A stretch of 64,000 nt of DNA, taken from contig NZ_CADCSU010000108.1 of NCBI RefSeq assembly GCF_902804475.1, positions 28,404-92,403 on the forward strand, read 5' to 3'. Positions within the stretch are counted from its first letter, which is position 1. Every line of letters starts with the position of its first letter. Source of the DNA: Flavobacterium bizetiae (GTDB lineage: Bacteria > Bacteroidota > Bacteroidia > Flavobacteriales > Flavobacteriaceae). The position numbers were made by a program, and so were the translations under genes. Of the stretch, positions 38,723 to 49,655 are shown one piece after another. Below the pieces are notes generated by a model that was not told where the DNA came from, ran no database searches, and saw only the letters and a list, made by a program, of their open reading frames with translations.

Positions 38723-38852
38723 GTTTCAAAAATAGGGAAATATAAAACGTAACATTTGGTTTTAGAGATAAATTAGTAATTTGTACGAAATTTATTTTAC
38801 CCGCATCCCAACCTTTATCAAAAAACTGTTCTCTATATTCTAAAACTTACTT

Positions 38853-41800
38853 ATGAAAAAAATATTATTTGTTTTCTTATTGTTTACTACCGCTTTATTT
38901 GCACAAAAAAACGATAAAAACTGGGCCAAAGTTGCCTCTTATGAAAATGAAGGTAAAATAAAATCAGCAAATGAAATAGTCGACAAAATTTATAAAAAAG
39001 CAGTTTCAAGAAAAGACGAAGTGCAAATGATAAAATGTTTTTTTTATCAATCTAAGTATTTGCAGGTAGTAGATGAAAATGCAAAAACTAAAATTTTAGA
39101 TCATCTTAAAACAGATATTAGCCGCGTTTCGACGCCATCAAAAGCAATCTTGAATTTAATTTATGCCAAATGCTTAATTAATTACTCTAATAATGACGAA
39201 GCTTATGCAGTTGTAGATAGTGCCGCGGCGGTAGTAGATGAAGCTGTTGCAATTTTAGATTCTGTTAGTTTTGATTCAGATACCGTTGCTGTACCTATAG
39301 ACACTACAGCGGTTGTTGATATTGAGGAAAATGAAAATGCAAGCATCGATTTTACATCTGAAAAAAAAATAATTGCGCTTTATGAACAAACACTAGAAAA
39401 TGAATCAATCCTAAAAAAGACTTCTTTAACAAAATACAAAGCTATTTTTAATTTTTTGACCTTAGAAAAACTCAAAAAAGAAAACTTATATGATTATTTA
39501 CTAAAGGAAAACATAACATTTTTTACTGAAAAAATAGATCGATGGGAAATTGAAAACAGTCAGATGCCCGCATATAAAAATGAGCTTTTAGGAAATTCAG
39601 AAGCTTTTTTAGCGCTTGATTTAAATTTTATAAAAGAAGAAAATTTCAAAAAAGTTCTTTTACTCTATCAAAAGCTCGAATCTGACAATCCATCATTAGA
39701 AAATCAATTTGACCGAATTATTTTTTGCAGTGAATTTATGCCGGAACCTAATGAAGACTTCATAACGTTTTTAAATGAATTTCAAAAACGCACAGATAAC
39801 CCGATTCTTATTCAAAAAATTCTATTAAAAAAAGCAGAAATCCTGCATAGCCAGGCTTCAAAAGAATTACATCCCGACTATAATATCGAGGCTGTCAAAA
39901 TATACGATGATATAGTAAAAATTAACAATCAAACCTCCTCAGCTCAAACTGCTTTGGAGCAAAAACAAATTGTTACTTCAAAATCATTAAATGCCCGACT
40001 TCAAAAATTCATCTACAATAAAGAGAATACAAGAGCTTTTATCACGTATAAAAATCTTGATCATTTAAGAATATCATTCTATAAAGTAGATCAAAAAAAG
40101 TTTAGAAAATTTTCAGATGCATTTGATAATATTGGACTAGATAGTTTAGTCGATGTTATTACAAAAAAACAAATCAAAATAGCTTCAAAAGACTATCAGC
40201 TTCAAAGTAAAAAGGATTATTTTGAATATACAACAGAAGTTCTTTTACCAACATTGGAAACAGGAACTTATTTAATTTATTTTGAAAGTGATTCTGATTC
40301 AAAAGAAGAAAAAGCATATTCTTATGAAATCATTACAGTTTCAAACCTTAGTATTCTGGCCTCTCAGGAAACCAACAAAGAAAAATTTCAGGTTTTGGAT
40401 AGAAAAACCGGAAAACCACTTGAAAATGCAACAATAAAATCTAAACACTATACTCTTAAAACAGATTCAAAAGGATTAGCTTCTTACATCGGACCAAACA
40501 ACAGCGATTACGATGAGCAATTAGAAGTTACATTGGCAAATGACACTATTTTATCCGAGAAGAATTACCTCGCACGCGTGCAGCAATACAATCAAACAGA
40601 AAACAATACTTTAACAGGAAAAGTTGAATTTTATTTAGACAGAGCAATTTATCGTCCAGGACAAACTGTCTATTATAAAGGAATTGCAATAAAAAAGCAA
40701 AAAAATAAAACCAGTATTGTTGCGAATACCACTTTTAAATTTTTTGTTCGAGATGCAAATCGTCAAACTTTTAAAGAAATTGAAGTTGTCACCAATGAAT
40801 TTGGATCATTTTCAGGAGAATTCACTTTGCCTAAAAACGGCCTTACGGGTGATTTTAATATTTATGCCACTCAACCGGATAATTATGAAAAAGGAGATAT
40901 TTCGTTTAAAAATAAACCAAATGCATCATTTTGGAAAACTGTAAAGCTTGAAAATTCTCAAACTTATTTTAGAGTTGAAGAATACAAACGTCCAAAATTT
41001 AATGTAGATTTTGATCCTAAAAAAGAAAGTTTCCAGATCAATCAACCGATTAAAGTAAGCGGAACTGCAAAAGCATTCTCTGGAAGTAACATTTCTGATG
41101 CAAAAGTAACTTACAAAGTAAATCGATTTACACGTTATGTTAGAAATTATAGTGATTATTGGGGCCACGAACAAAACGAAATTATCGCAACTGGCGAAAC
41201 CAAAACAGATGCCTCCGGAAAATTTATAATTGAATTTATTGCTGAACCTTCAAAAAATGCAATCAAAGAACAATTACCTGTTTTTAGCTACAGTATAACA
41301 GCTGATGTAACTGATATTAATGACGAAACACATACTGCACAAACTACTGTAAAAGTTGGTTATCATGATTTGATCATCAATGCCAGCATTCCGAATAGTA
41401 TTGAAACCAAGAAAAAGAACGAAATCACACTTACAAGCACCAACTTAAACGGAGAATTTTTAGCTGCAAAAGGTGAAATTAAATTGTATTTCGTTAGCCC
41501 ATTTTCTAATAAATTTAAAGGAAACGTTTGGCAAAAACCAGAAATCGAAAGCATTTCAGCATTAGATTTTGAAAGATTATTTCCTTATGAAATTACAGAA
41601 ACTAAAACGGATAAAGCAAACGAAATTTTGTTGTTTTCGAAGCAAGTAGACACCGAAAAAGACAAAAAAATAGCATTGGATTTTATTTCAGATTATAAAT
41701 CAGGAAATTATAAAATTGTTTTTTCAGCAAAAGATACTTTTAATAATCTTATAGAATCGGTAAATAATTTTGAAATTAAGCAAAGCAAAGACAAATTTAA

Positions 41801-44800
41801 TCCAGGCAAATTATTTACGGCAGAACAAATAAATACTGATCCAAAAAAAGATGGCTTTATAGTAATTAAACTTTCTTCTGTAATTCCTGATCTTTATATT
41901 AATACAAGTGGAAATTATGGCTACCAAACCTATTTTGAAAATACCTATCATTTGCAAAACAATGAAATAATAATCAAAGTTCCACTAAAAAAAGAATTCG
42001 AAAACTCAGTATCCATTAGTTTTCAAAGTATTTTCGATAACGAAATTTTTAATAACCAAATATACGTTGAACTAAAATCCCAGGAATCTAAACTTGAATT
42101 ACTTGTAGAAAGTTTTAGAAATAAAATTGAACCCGGAAGTCACGAAAACTGGTCGTTTAAACTAAAATCAATAAATTCAAAAATCGAAGCAGAAGTTTTA
42201 GCCTCTATGTACGACAGTTCTTTAGATCAATTTGTAAAAAGGGATTGGAAAAATAGCTTAAGCATAAATAATTACCATTATAATTCTAGCAATTTTAAAT
42301 CTGGTTTAGGTTTTGAACGAATATATTCTTCTCTCAAAAACCTCAATGAATTTTTACCGCTAACTGAATTCAAAAATGATAAAACACAATTAAACTGGTT
42401 TGGCTTTGACTTCGATAATAGTCGATACGGAGATTCACTTGGTATAACCACAGTAGATATTAAAGACAGAAAAGTAGGCGCAGAAACTATTAAAGGAGAT
42501 CCAGATGCTGTTTTAACTGTAGATGAGCCTGTTGGTGCTGCTCCTGTGTCTGTTATTATCGAAGAGGATTCAGTGGGAGCGCTCAAAACAAAAAAAGCCT
42601 TAATATATAACAGTCGTTCAGAAAAATCATCTTTCAAAATAAAAGGCAGCGTAACAATTTCTCCTGATTCTTTATATATAATTGATGGAGAAATTGCCTC
42701 TGAAACTGAAGCTAGCAACATAAATCCAGCAGATATTCTTTCAATGGATATTTTAAAAGATTCAAAAGCCACTGCACTTTACGGAGCCAGAGCTGCAAAC
42801 GGCGTAATCATCATCACAACCAAAAAAGCATTAGAAGCCTTAACCCAAGTAAAACCAAGAAAAAATTTATCTGAAACTGCTTTCTTTTTACCTAATCTAA
42901 AAACAGATGCAAACGGAAAAATAAGTTTCAACTTTACATCGCCTGAAGCTTTAACGTCGTGGAAACTTCGTTTATTGGCTCACAATAAAGATGCTGTTTC
43001 CGGTTATATAGAGAAAAGCGTTATTACTCAAAAAGAATTAATGGTTTTACCGAATTTTCCTCGATATTTTAGAGAAAAAGATACTATTGTAATTAGTGCT
43101 AAAATTTCGAATATTACGGATCAAGCCAAAACAGGAATTGCCAGTTTGCAATTTTTTGATGCTGTAACCATGCAGCCTATCGATGCCAAAATGCTAAACA
43201 CGAAAAACATCAAAAACTTTACTGTTGGGGCTTTCGGGAATACAACGGCAACCTGGACAATTTCTATTCCTGAAGGTTTGCAAGGCGTTCAATATAAAAT
43301 TCTGGCCAAATCAGGCAGTTTTTCTGACGGAGAAGAAAACATTCTTCCGGTTTTGACCAACAATATGCTTGTAACAGAAAGCATCCCAATTTGGGTTCGT
43401 GAGAATTCAACTAAAGAATATACATTCGAAAATTTAAAAAACAATACTTCATCAACTTTAAAAAACCATCAATTTACGTTTGAATATACTTCAAATCCAA
43501 CCTGGCTTGCGATTGAGTCGCTACCCTATTTAATGGAATACGAACACGAATGTGCTGAACAAACTTTTGCCCGCTATTATGCCAATGCTTTGGCTTCTGA
43601 AATTATTTCGAGTAATCCGAAGATTGCAACTCTTTTTGAAAATTGGAGAAAGAACGGAAAACTAAATTCGAAACTAGAAGAAAACGAAGAATTGAAATCG
43701 ATTATTCTGGCTGAAACTCCTTGGTTGAAAGATGCTGAAACCGAAAACGAAAAGAAAAAAAATCTTGCGCTTTTGTTTGATTTAGAAAAAATGAAAACTT
43801 CACAAGAAGCTACTTTTGACAAATTAAAACAAAAACAAAAAGCCTCAGGAGGATTTGCCTGGTTTGACGAAAGTAACGAAAGCGAATATATAACGCGACA
43901 TATTCTGGCAGGTTTAGGTCATTTATCAAAATTGAGTAAAACAGAATATAGCAATCAAAAAATTGATGCGATTGCTAAAACCGGAATTCCGTTTCTGGAT
44001 GGTAAATTTTTACAATACTATAAAAACAGCACCAAAGATTTAAAACAAACAGAGAAACTAATCTGGATCAATCCATATTCTGATCTTCACTATTTGTATA
44101 CCAGAAGTTTTTATTTAGAAAAATATCCGCTTTCAGATACTTTACAAATAGCAACAAAACGATATCTGGAAACAGCTAAAAAAGATTGGCTGAAATATTC
44201 GCTTTACGAAAAAGGATTAGCCGCTTTGACTTTAAACCGTTTTGGAGAAAGTGAAACTGCCAAAAAAATCATCGAAAGCTTAAAGGAAACTTCTTCAAAC
44301 AATGAAGATTGGGGAATGTACTGGATTGCCAACAAAGCAGGTTGGTATTGGTATCAGGCGCCTATAGAAACTCAGGCTTTATTAATTGAGGCTTTCGCCG
44401 AAGTGAATCACGATACCAAATCTGTTGATGCAATGAAAGTGTGGTTATTAAAAAATAAACAAACCAAAAACTGGCCTACAACAAAATCTACAACTGAAGC
44501 CATTTATGCTTTATTAATGCAAGGCAACGACTGGCTAAGTGTAAAAGACAACACGGTCATTAAAATTGGAAATGAAAAAATAGTAACTAAAAAATTAGCC
44601 GAAAACGAAAAAGAAGCCGAAACGGGTTACATCAAACTGAACTGGAAAGCCGATGAAATTAAAAAAGAAATGGCTTCTGTAAAAGTCGAAAACAAATCGA
44701 AAGTTCCGGGATTTGGTGGTGCTTACTGGCAATATTTTGAAGATTTGGATAAAATCAAAAATAATTCAGGATCAGTTTTATCCGTTTCGAAAGAATTATA

Positions 44801-45194
44801 TTTAAAGAAAAACTCGCTTAAAGGAGATGAATTAGAAAGAATCACAAATAAAAACCCTTTGAAAACGGGTGATTTAGTTACTGTAAGATTAGTTATTACT
44901 TCAAAAGAAGACATGGAGTTTGTGCATCTAAAAGATATGAGAGCTTCTTGTTTTGAACCTGTAAATGTACTTTCAGAATACAAGTATAAAGATCGTTTAG
45001 GATATTATATGAGCACGAAAGATGCCGCAACTCATTTCTTCTTTGATACTATCAATAAAGGAACTTATGTAATAGAATATGATATAAGAGTAAATAACAG
45101 CGGAGAATTCTCGAACGGAATTACAACGATTCAAAGTATGTATGCGCCAGAATTTGCAAGTCATACAAAAGGGATACGAGTGAAAGTTCAATAG
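38853..45194 (+). CDS. Alpha-2-macroglobulin family protein with SusC-plug-like insert
   Basis: Giant envelope protein (2113 residues) of the bacterial alpha-2-macroglobulin family, which traps attacking proteases through a thioester. It has a signal peptide ([18 protein letters not shown]). An acidic Ala/Asp/Val-rich insert lies at about 126-165. Macroglobulin domains follow; [17 protein letters not shown] is the typical MG2 motif. In the middle, residues about 1270-1325, a SusC-type signature appears: [10 protein letters not shown], then [16 protein letters not shown] and [20 protein letters not shown]. After it come the MG7-like region [20 protein letters not shown] and the alpha-helical thioester domain with CAEQ at 1567-1570. 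The thioester motif is intact. No lipobox is seen. Transcribed alone, divergent from the TPR gene. Confidence 0.92.
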   Translation: MKKILFVFLLFTTALFAQKNDKNWAKVASYENEGKIKSANEIVDKIYKKAVSRKDEVQMIKCFFYQSKYLQVVDENAKTKILDHLKTDISRVSTPSKAILNLIYAKCLINYSNNDEAYAVVDSAAAVVDEAVAILDSVSFDSDTVAVPIDTTAVVDIEENENASIDFTSEKKIIALYEQTLENESILKKTSLTKYKAIFNFLTLEKLKKENLYDYLLKENITFFTEKIDRWEIENSQMPAYKNELLGNSEAFLALDLNFIKEENFKKVLLLYQKLESDNPSLENQFDRIIFCSEFMPEPNEDFITFLNEFQKRTDNPILIQKILLKKAEILHSQASKELHPDYNIEAVKIYDDIVKINNQTSSAQTALEQKQIVTSKSLNARLQKFIYNKENTRAFITYKNLDHLRISFYKVDQKKFRKFSDAFDNIGLDSLVDVITKKQIKIASKDYQLQSKKDYFEYTTEVLLPTLETGTYLIYFESDSDSKEEKAYSYEIITVSNLSILASQETNKEKFQVLDRKTGKPLENATIKSKHYTLKTDSKGLASYIGPNNSDYDEQLEVTLANDTILSEKNYLARVQQYNQTENNTLTGKVEFYLDRAIYRPGQTVYYKGIAIKKQKNKTSIVANTTFKFFVRDANRQTFKEIEVVTNEFGSFSGEFTLPKNGLTGDFNIYATQPDNYEKGDISFKNKPNASFWKTVKLENSQTYFRVEEYKRPKFNVDFDPKKESFQINQPIKVSGTAKAFSGSNISDAKVTYKVNRFTRYVRNYSDYWGHEQNEIIATGETKTDASGKFIIEFIAEPSKNAIKEQLPVFSYSITADVTDINDETHTAQTTVKVGYHDLIINASIPNSIETKKKNEITLTSTNLNGEFLAAKGEIKLYFVSPFSNKFKGNVWQKPEIESISALDFERLFPYEITETKTDKANEILLFSKQVDTEKDKKIALDFISDYKSGNYKIVFSAKDTFNNLIESVNNFEIKQSKDKFNPGKLFTAEQINTDPKKDGFIVIKLSSVIPDLYINTSGNYGYQTYFENTYHLQNNEIIIKVPLKKEFENSVSISFQSIFDNEIFNNQIYVELKSQESKLELLVESFRNKIEPGSHENWSFKLKSINSKIEAEVLASMYDSSLDQFVKRDWKNSLSINNYHYNSSNFKSGLGFERIYSSLKNLNEFLPLTEFKNDKTQLNWFGFDFDNSRYGDSLGITTVDIKDRKVGAETIKGDPDAVLTVDEPVGAAPVSVIIEEDSVGALKTKKALIYNSRSEKSSFKIKGSVTISPDSLYIIDGEIASETEASNINPADILSMDILKDSKATALYGARAANGVIIITTKKALEALTQVKPRKNLSETAFFLPNLKTDANGKISFNFTSPEALTSWKLRLLAHNKDAVSGYIEKSVITQKELMVLPNFPRYFREKDTIVISAKISNITDQAKTGIASLQFFDAVTMQPIDAKMLNTKNIKNFTVGAFGNTTATWTISIPEGLQGVQYKILAKSGSFSDGEENILPVLTNNMLVTESIPIWVRENSTKEYTFENLKNNTSSTLKNHQFTFEYTSNPTWLAIESLPYLMEYEHECAEQTFARYYANALASEIISSNPKIATLFENWRKNGKLNSKLEENEELKSIILAETPWLKDAETENEKKKNLALLFDLEKMKTSQEATFDKLKQKQKASGGFAWFDESNESEYITRHILAGLGHLSKLSKTEYSNQKIDAIAKTGIPFLDGKFLQYYKNSTKDLKQTEKLIWINPYSDLHYLYTRSFYLEKYPLSDTLQIATKRYLETAKKDWLKYSLYEKGLAALTLNRFGESETAKKIIESLKETSSNNEDWGMYWIANKAGWYWYQAPIETQALLIEAFAEVNHDTKSVDAMKVWLLKNKQTKNWPTTKSTTEAIYALLMQGNDWLSVKDNTVIKIGNEKIVTKKLAENEKEAETGYIKLNWKADEIKKEMASVKVENKSKVPGFGGAYWQYFEDLDKIKNNSGSVLSVSKELYLKKNSLKGDELERITNKNPLKTGDLVTVRLVITSKEDMEFVHLKDMRASCFEPVNVLSEYKYKDRLGYYMSTKDAATHFFFDTINKGTYVIEYDIRVNNSGEFSNGITTIQSMYAPEFASHTKGIRVKVQ

Positions 45195-45345
45195 TTTTTC
45201 ACCACGACCCGAGTGATAACGAACGGACGAAGTAATTCACGAATTATTTTTTGATAATCTTTGAAAATAAAATTCGAGAATTCGTGGCAAAAAAATCTCT
45301 CAAAAAATTTCCATTAGGCTGAGCGGAGTCGAAGCCCTTTTTAAA
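45195..45345. repeat. Intergenic repeat fragments after the macroglobulin gene
   Basis: Holds a segment with GAATTCGTGGCAAAAAAAT (45279-45295 region) resembling the repeats at 56758-57180, and AGGCTGAGCGGAGTCGAAGCC (45316-45336), whose ends GGCT/AGCC pair. Both look like members of dispersed intergenic repeat families. No open frame is supported. Confidence 0.45.
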
Positions 45346-45384
45346 CAAAAAACCCGACAGATTTAAAATCTGTCGGGTTTACTT
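45346..45384. terminator. Bidirectional terminator between macroglobulin and S46 peptidase genes
   Basis: AAACCCGACAGATTT (45350-45364) and AAATCTGTCGGGTTT (45366-45380) form a near-perfect stem flanked by A-run and T-run. It serves the macroglobulin gene on the plus strand and the peptidase gene on the minus strand. Confidence 0.85.
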
Positions 45385-45401
45385 TTATAAATAAATTGAG
45401 A

Positions 45402-47546
45402 TTATTTAGCAATCGTCAATTCGTCAATAATGTTTTTAGCTCCGGCGTATTTGTCGATAATCCAAAGTACATAACGAATATCAACATTGATAGTTCTTTG
45501 TAATTTAGGATCAAAAATAACATCTCCAGCCATAGCTTCGATATTTCCGTCAAAAGCAATTCCAATTAATTCTCCTTTTCCGTTAAGAACCGGTGAACCA
45601 GAGTTTCCTCCTGTAATATCGTTATCTGTCAAGAAGTTTACTGGCATATATCCTGCTTTATCAGCATATTGTCCGTAATCTTTTTTCTTGTTCAATTCTA
45701 ACAAACGTTTTGGTAAATCAAATTCCTGATCCCCTGCTTTGTATTTTTTCACCATACTTTCCATAGTAGTATAGTTATTAATTTTAGCATCGTTTCTTGG
45801 ATCTGCAGGTAAAGCACGAACTTTTCCGTAAGTCAATCTTAAAGTAGAGTTGGCATCAGGATACTGAATTGTGTTTAATTTTGATTCTCTTAAACCTTCA
45901 ACCAATTCGCGGAAAGCAGTTGCAAAACCATCATCAGCTTTTGCCTGATCATCCGTTTTAGCACGGTATTTTGTCATCAAATCATTAGAAATAATATACA
46001 ACGGATCGTGTACAATTGCCAATGGTTTTGGATCAGCCATAAATGCCAATACTTTTTCTTTAGTTGTAAAGTAACTTATTTCAGTAGCTTTTGCAACGTC
46101 TGCAGTAAAGTCACCATTGTTTTCTGATTTCATTTTAGCTACCTGAGTACCTAAACCATATTCAGCACCTTTAGAAGTATATAAATTCAATTGTGCTGCA
46201 AAAATATCTTTTTCAAGAGGCGCATAAAACTCACCATAAATGTTGTCAATCATTGTATTGATCTTAGGCAACATCTCAGCTTTCTTAGCATCATTTTCAT
46301 TATAGTAAGCGATCAAAGCATTACCTAAATTTGCTGGTCCCGCTGCATAAGCTGACGTACGCAAAAGTTGCATTAAGTAATTATCATGAGTTGCTTTTAA
46401 ATTTGTCGATCTGTAATAATCATTAATAGTAGGAATTACATTCTCGTACTTTTCTTTATTAGCAGGTTTAGTTGCCCACTCGTAGAATTTATCTTCTTGT
46501 CCCGTTTTAACATCTACTGTACCAGCTTTTGTTAAGGCATCAATCATTCCCTGACGGTTTTTCCAGTAGTTTGCAGTCGAAGCATATTTAGACGCGTATT
46601 GCAAACGAACTGTTGCATCTTTGTCCATATACTTTTTCATTACATCCATTCCGGTTTTAGCACCTTCAACCCATGCAGGGTAAGCATATTTAATGTTTTG
46701 CTCGATTCCACCAGCTGGCATCCAACGGTTTGTTCTTCCAGGATATCCTAAAATCATCGCAAAATCATTTTCTTTAACACCTTTAATACTTACTGGTAAG
46801 TAATGTTTAGGTTGCAAAGGCACATTGTCTTTAGAATAAGCTGCAGGATTTCCGTCTTTGTCAGCATAAACTCTAAACATAGAGAAATCTCCTGTTTGAC
46901 GAGGCCACTCCCAGTTATCAGTGTCTCCACCAAATTTACCAACACTTTCAGGAGGTGTTCCTACTAAACGAACGTCTGTATAATCCTGGTAAACGAAATA
47001 GTAATACTCATTTCCCTGAAAGAAAGGACGAACAGAAACAGTATATTTTCCGCCTTCGTTGTTTTCTTTTTCAATCAAATTGATTTCTTGCTGAATGATT
47101 TTGTTTCTTTCAGTTTCTGTCATTTGATCATTTACTTTTGATAAAATTCTTTTAGAAACATCATCCATACGAACAAAGAAACGAACGTATAATGATTTTG
47201 GTTTCATTTCGGCGCTTTTCTCTTTTGCCCAAAAACCATCTTTTAAATAATTTTGTTCTGCTGTAGAAAGTTCAGCAATTGCATTATATCCACAGTGGTG
47301 ATTAGTTAATACTAATCCGTTTTTAGAAACGATCTCAGCTGTACAACCTCCGTTAAATTGTACAATCGCATCTTTCAAACTATGGTGGTTAATGCTGTAA
47401 ATTTCTTCGGCTGTTAGTTGCAAGCCCATTTTCTCCATATCTCTATGGTTTAATCTTTCGATAAACATCAAGAACCACATTCCCTCATCAGCCTTTACAG
47501 GAAAAGCCATTAGGCACATGGTCAAGAATAAAACTACTTTTTTCAT
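45402..47546 (-). CDS. S46 family dipeptidyl-peptidase (DPP7/DPP11 type)
   Basis: Periplasmic serine exopeptidase that removes dipeptides from oligopeptide N-termini, feeding amino-acid use. It has 714 residues with a signal peptide (MKKVVLFLTMCLMAFPVKAD). The triad by family analogy is H84 (TNHHCGYNAI), D220 (PRQTGDFSMF) and S649 (GGNSGSPVLNGKG). The residue 18 positions after the serine is Gly667, the DPP7-like state; in DPP11 an arginine there favours Asp/Glu at P1. So hydrophobic P1 preference is inferred. Monocistronic, with a shared terminator. Confidence 0.93.
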   Translation of the reverse strand: MKKVVLFLTMCLMAFPVKADEGMWFLMFIERLNHRDMEKMGLQLTAEEIYSINHHSLKDAIVQFNGGCTAEIVSKNGLVLTNHHCGYNAIAELSTAEQNYLKDGFWAKEKSAEMKPKSLYVRFFVRMDDVSKRILSKVNDQMTETERNKIIQQEINLIEKENNEGGKYTVSVRPFFQGNEYYYFVYQDYTDVRLVGTPPESVGKFGGDTDNWEWPRQTGDFSMFRVYADKDGNPAAYSKDNVPLQPKHYLPVSIKGVKENDFAMILGYPGRTNRWMPAGGIEQNIKYAYPAWVEGAKTGMDVMKKYMDKDATVRLQYASKYASTANYWKNRQGMIDALTKAGTVDVKTGQEDKFYEWATKPANKEKYENVIPTINDYYRSTNLKATHDNYLMQLLRTSAYAAGPANLGNALIAYYNENDAKKAEMLPKINTMIDNIYGEFYAPLEKDIFAAQLNLYTSKGAEYGLGTQVAKMKSENNGDFTADVAKATEISYFTTKEKVLAFMADPKPLAIVHDPLYIISNDLMTKYRAKTDDQAKADDGFATAFRELVEGLRESKLNTIQYPDANSTLRLTYGKVRALPADPRNDAKINNYTTMESMVKKYKAGDQEFDLPKRLLELNKKKDYGQYADKAGYMPVNFLTDNDITGGNSGSPVLNGKGELIGIAFDGNIEAMAGDVIFDPKLQRTINVDIRYVLWIIDKYAGAKNIIDELTIAK

Positions 47547-47862
47547 GTTATTTTGTTTAAGTTCTGCGAATATACTTCATTTTCGCAACAAATAATAACT
47601 CAGACCTCCAAAATCGAAACATATGAAATCCTTTAAAGCTTGGTTTTACGAATTTCGCAAATCGTATAAAAACAAAAATTAAGATTGTATTATGAAATAA
47701 AAGACAGGTAAATCCTAAAATTTAAATGAAATTAAAAATAAACAATTTGAGAAATCAACAATTTTATAATAATTAACTTTCAAAAGTAAAATTAACTTAT
47801 AATTTATTTCTTACAAAAAATAAAACATATAGCTTTGTAGAAATAAATTAATCAATAAAAAA
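47547..47862. other. 316-nt divergent intergenic region
   Basis: Lies between the S46 peptidase (minus) and the small barrel gene (plus). It is very AT-rich. It carries a -7 box TAGCTTTG (47830-47837) for the plus-strand gene, with only TTTC at the -33 position. No convincing minus-strand promoter or open frame is seen. Confidence 0.5.
47830..47837 (+). promoter_or_regulatory. Candidate -7 box for the barrel gene at 47863
   Basis: TAGCTTTG matches TAnnTTTG, 25 nt before the ATG. The -33 position holds TTTC (19 nt upstream), so the match is partial. Confidence 0.45.
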
Positions 47863-48393
47863 ATGAAAAAATTATTAGTTGTTGTTGCTCTGTTTGTGGC
47901 AACTCTTTCAAACGCACAAAAGGGTCATATCTTTTTAGGTGGAGACGTAGGTTATTCATCAGAAAAAATTGGAGATGCTAAATCTACCAATTTCGAATTT
48001 GCACCAAGAGTTGGTTATATGTTCGCGAATACCTGGGGTGTTGGTGTAGAAGGATCGATTCAGAACATTGACCTTGCTGGATCACCTAAAACTGAAAGAT
48101 ATAAAATAGGAGGCTTTTTGCGTTACATTACCCCTATTACCGAAACTTTTGCTTTTTATGCAGATCTTGGAGGAGGTTACCAAACTTATTCTGTTAACGA
48201 CGCAAAAGGTATGTATGCCTTTTTTACCCCGAATCTGTCTATTAACGTTAAACATGGCGTAGCATTGAATTTCTCTATTGGAGGGATTAAGTACGATAAC
48301 CTGGATGGGCACAATGACCCAAGACAGGAACGTTTTAGTTTCGATTTTGGAAACTCATTTAACATTGGGATTTCTAAAAATTTCTCATTGTAG
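47863..48393 (+). CDS. Small outer membrane beta-barrel protein
   Basis: Predicted 8-stranded outer-membrane barrel (OmpA/OMP_b-brl type), 176 residues, signal peptide MKKLLVVVALFVATLSNAQ. Alternating strands include GHIFLGGDVGYSSEKIG, FAPRVGYMFANTWGVGVEGS, FAFYADLGGGYQTYSV and RFSFDFGNSFNIGISKNFSL. No peptidoglycan-binding OmpA domain is present. Function may be structural or adhesive. It ends at a bidirectional terminator shared with obg. Confidence 0.85.
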   Translation: MKKLLVVVALFVATLSNAQKGHIFLGGDVGYSSEKIGDAKSTNFEFAPRVGYMFANTWGVGVEGSIQNIDLAGSPKTERYKIGGFLRYITPITETFAFYADLGGGYQTYSVNDAKGMYAFFTPNLSINVKHGVALNFSIGGIKYDNLDGHNDPRQERFSFDFGNSFNIGISKNFSL

Positions 48394-48453
48394 ATTTCTA
48401 GTTTTCAACTAATAATTAAGCTGAAACATTTTTTTGTTTTTTTCGTTGAAAAC

Positions 48454-48486
48454 AAAAAAACCCGACAATCAAAAATTGTCGGGTTT
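48454..48486. terminator. Bidirectional terminator between barrel gene and obg
   Basis: A-run, CCCGACAAT (48461-48469), short loop, ATTGTCGGG (48475-48483), T-run. The stem is perfect and flanked to work in both directions. Core resembles the terminators at 45350 and 63389. Confidence 0.88.
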
Positions 48487-48506
48487 TATATTTTACGCTA
48501 TCTTAT

Positions 48507-49508
48507 TTACTCGTTTAGCATCTTCCAAAGTTTATCTTTAAGATCAGTTAATCCTTGTTGGGCAACTGATGAAATAAACATGTATGGAACATCTTTGAAA
48601 GCAACATCTAATTCTGTTTTTAATTCCGCTTTAAGTTCGTCATCCAGCATATCACATTTAGAGATTACTAAAAGACGTTCTTTGTCTAACATTTCAGGAT
48701 TATATTTAGTCAATTCGTTTACCAAAATATCATATTCTCCTTTAATGTCCGGTGTATCAACAGGAACTAAAAACAACAATGTTGAGTTACGCTCTATATG
48801 ACGCAGGAAATAATGTCCTAAACCTTTTCCTTCTGCAGCACCTTCTATAATACCCGGAATATCTGCAATTACAAAAGATTGAAAATCTCTGTAAGCAACA
48901 ATTCCTAAGTTTGGTTTTAGAGTTGTAAAAGGATAATCGGCAATTTTTGGTTTCGCTGAAGTTAATACCGATAATAAAGTTGATTTTCCAGCATTTGGAA
49001 ATCCTACTAAACCTACATCGGCTAAAACTTTAAGCTCTAAAATTACATCCATTTCTACACCCGGTAAACCTGGTTGTGCGTATCTTGGAGTCTGATTGGT
49101 TGAACTTCTAAAATGCCAGTTTCCTAAACCACCTTTTCCTCCTTTAGAAAGGATTCTTTTTTCACCATCTTCGGTAATTTCGAATAAGGTTTCTCCGGTT
49201 TCTTTATCTTTTACGACAGTCCCTAAAGGCACTTCGATGTATTTATCTTCTCCATCGGCACCTGTACTACGATCTCCTCCTCCGTCTCCACCGTGACCGG
49301 CTTTGATATGACGAGCAAATTTTAAGTGAAATAATGTCCACAAACCTTTATTTCCTACTAAATACACGTGTCCGCCGCGGCCACCATCACCACCGTCCGG
49401 GCCACCTTTTTCAATAAATTTCTCTCTATGTAAATGTGTAGATCCTTTTCCTCCCTTTCCGGAAGAAACATATATCTTAACATAATCTACAAAATTTCCT
49501 TCTGTCAT
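48507..49508 (-). CDS. obgE: Obg family GTPase
   Basis: Essential GTPase of ribosome assembly and growth control. It has 333 residues: the glycine-rich Obg fold (about 1-158; [40 protein letters not shown]) and a G domain with G1 GFPNAGKST (169-177), G3 [16 protein letters not shown] and G4 SKCD ([20 protein letters not shown]). No C-terminal OCT domain is evident. It is separated by 147 nt of repeat-like DNA from the upstream CNNM gene. Confidence 0.97.
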   Translation of the reverse strand: MTEGNFVDYVKIYVSSGKGGKGSTHLHREKFIEKGGPDGGDGGRGGHVYLVGNKGLWTLFHLKFARHIKAGHGGDGGGDRSTGADGEDKYIEVPLGTVVKDKETGETLFEITEDGEKRILSKGGKGGLGNWHFRSSTNQTPRYAQPGLPGVEMDVILELKVLADVGLVGFPNAGKSTLLSVLTSAKPKIADYPFTTLKPNLGIVAYRDFQSFVIADIPGIIEGAAEGKGLGHYFLRHIERNSTLLFLVPVDTPDIKGEYDILVNELTKYNPEMLDKERLLVISKCDMLDDELKAELKTELDVAFKDVPYMFISSVAQQGLTDLKDKLWKMLNE

Positions 49509-49655
49509 TGTTTTGAATTTCAGACTTTAGATTTTAGATTTTAGATTGCTCTAAATCGTATGTCTAACTTCTATTGTTTTTGTATTCAGCCTCAGTTTTG
49601 GTTTCTAGCGCAAACTGCGATAAAAACTGTGACTGAAAACTATTTTATTCTCTCT

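Noticed and set aside
42278..42772. 164-residue antisense frame inside the macroglobulin gene
   Set aside because: No start context or family match; it overlaps the plug-like segment on the opposite strand.
38853..45194. Type IX secretion C-terminal sorting domain on the macroglobulin
   Set aside because: The protein ends with [11 protein letters not shown], without a recognisable sorting-domain motif.
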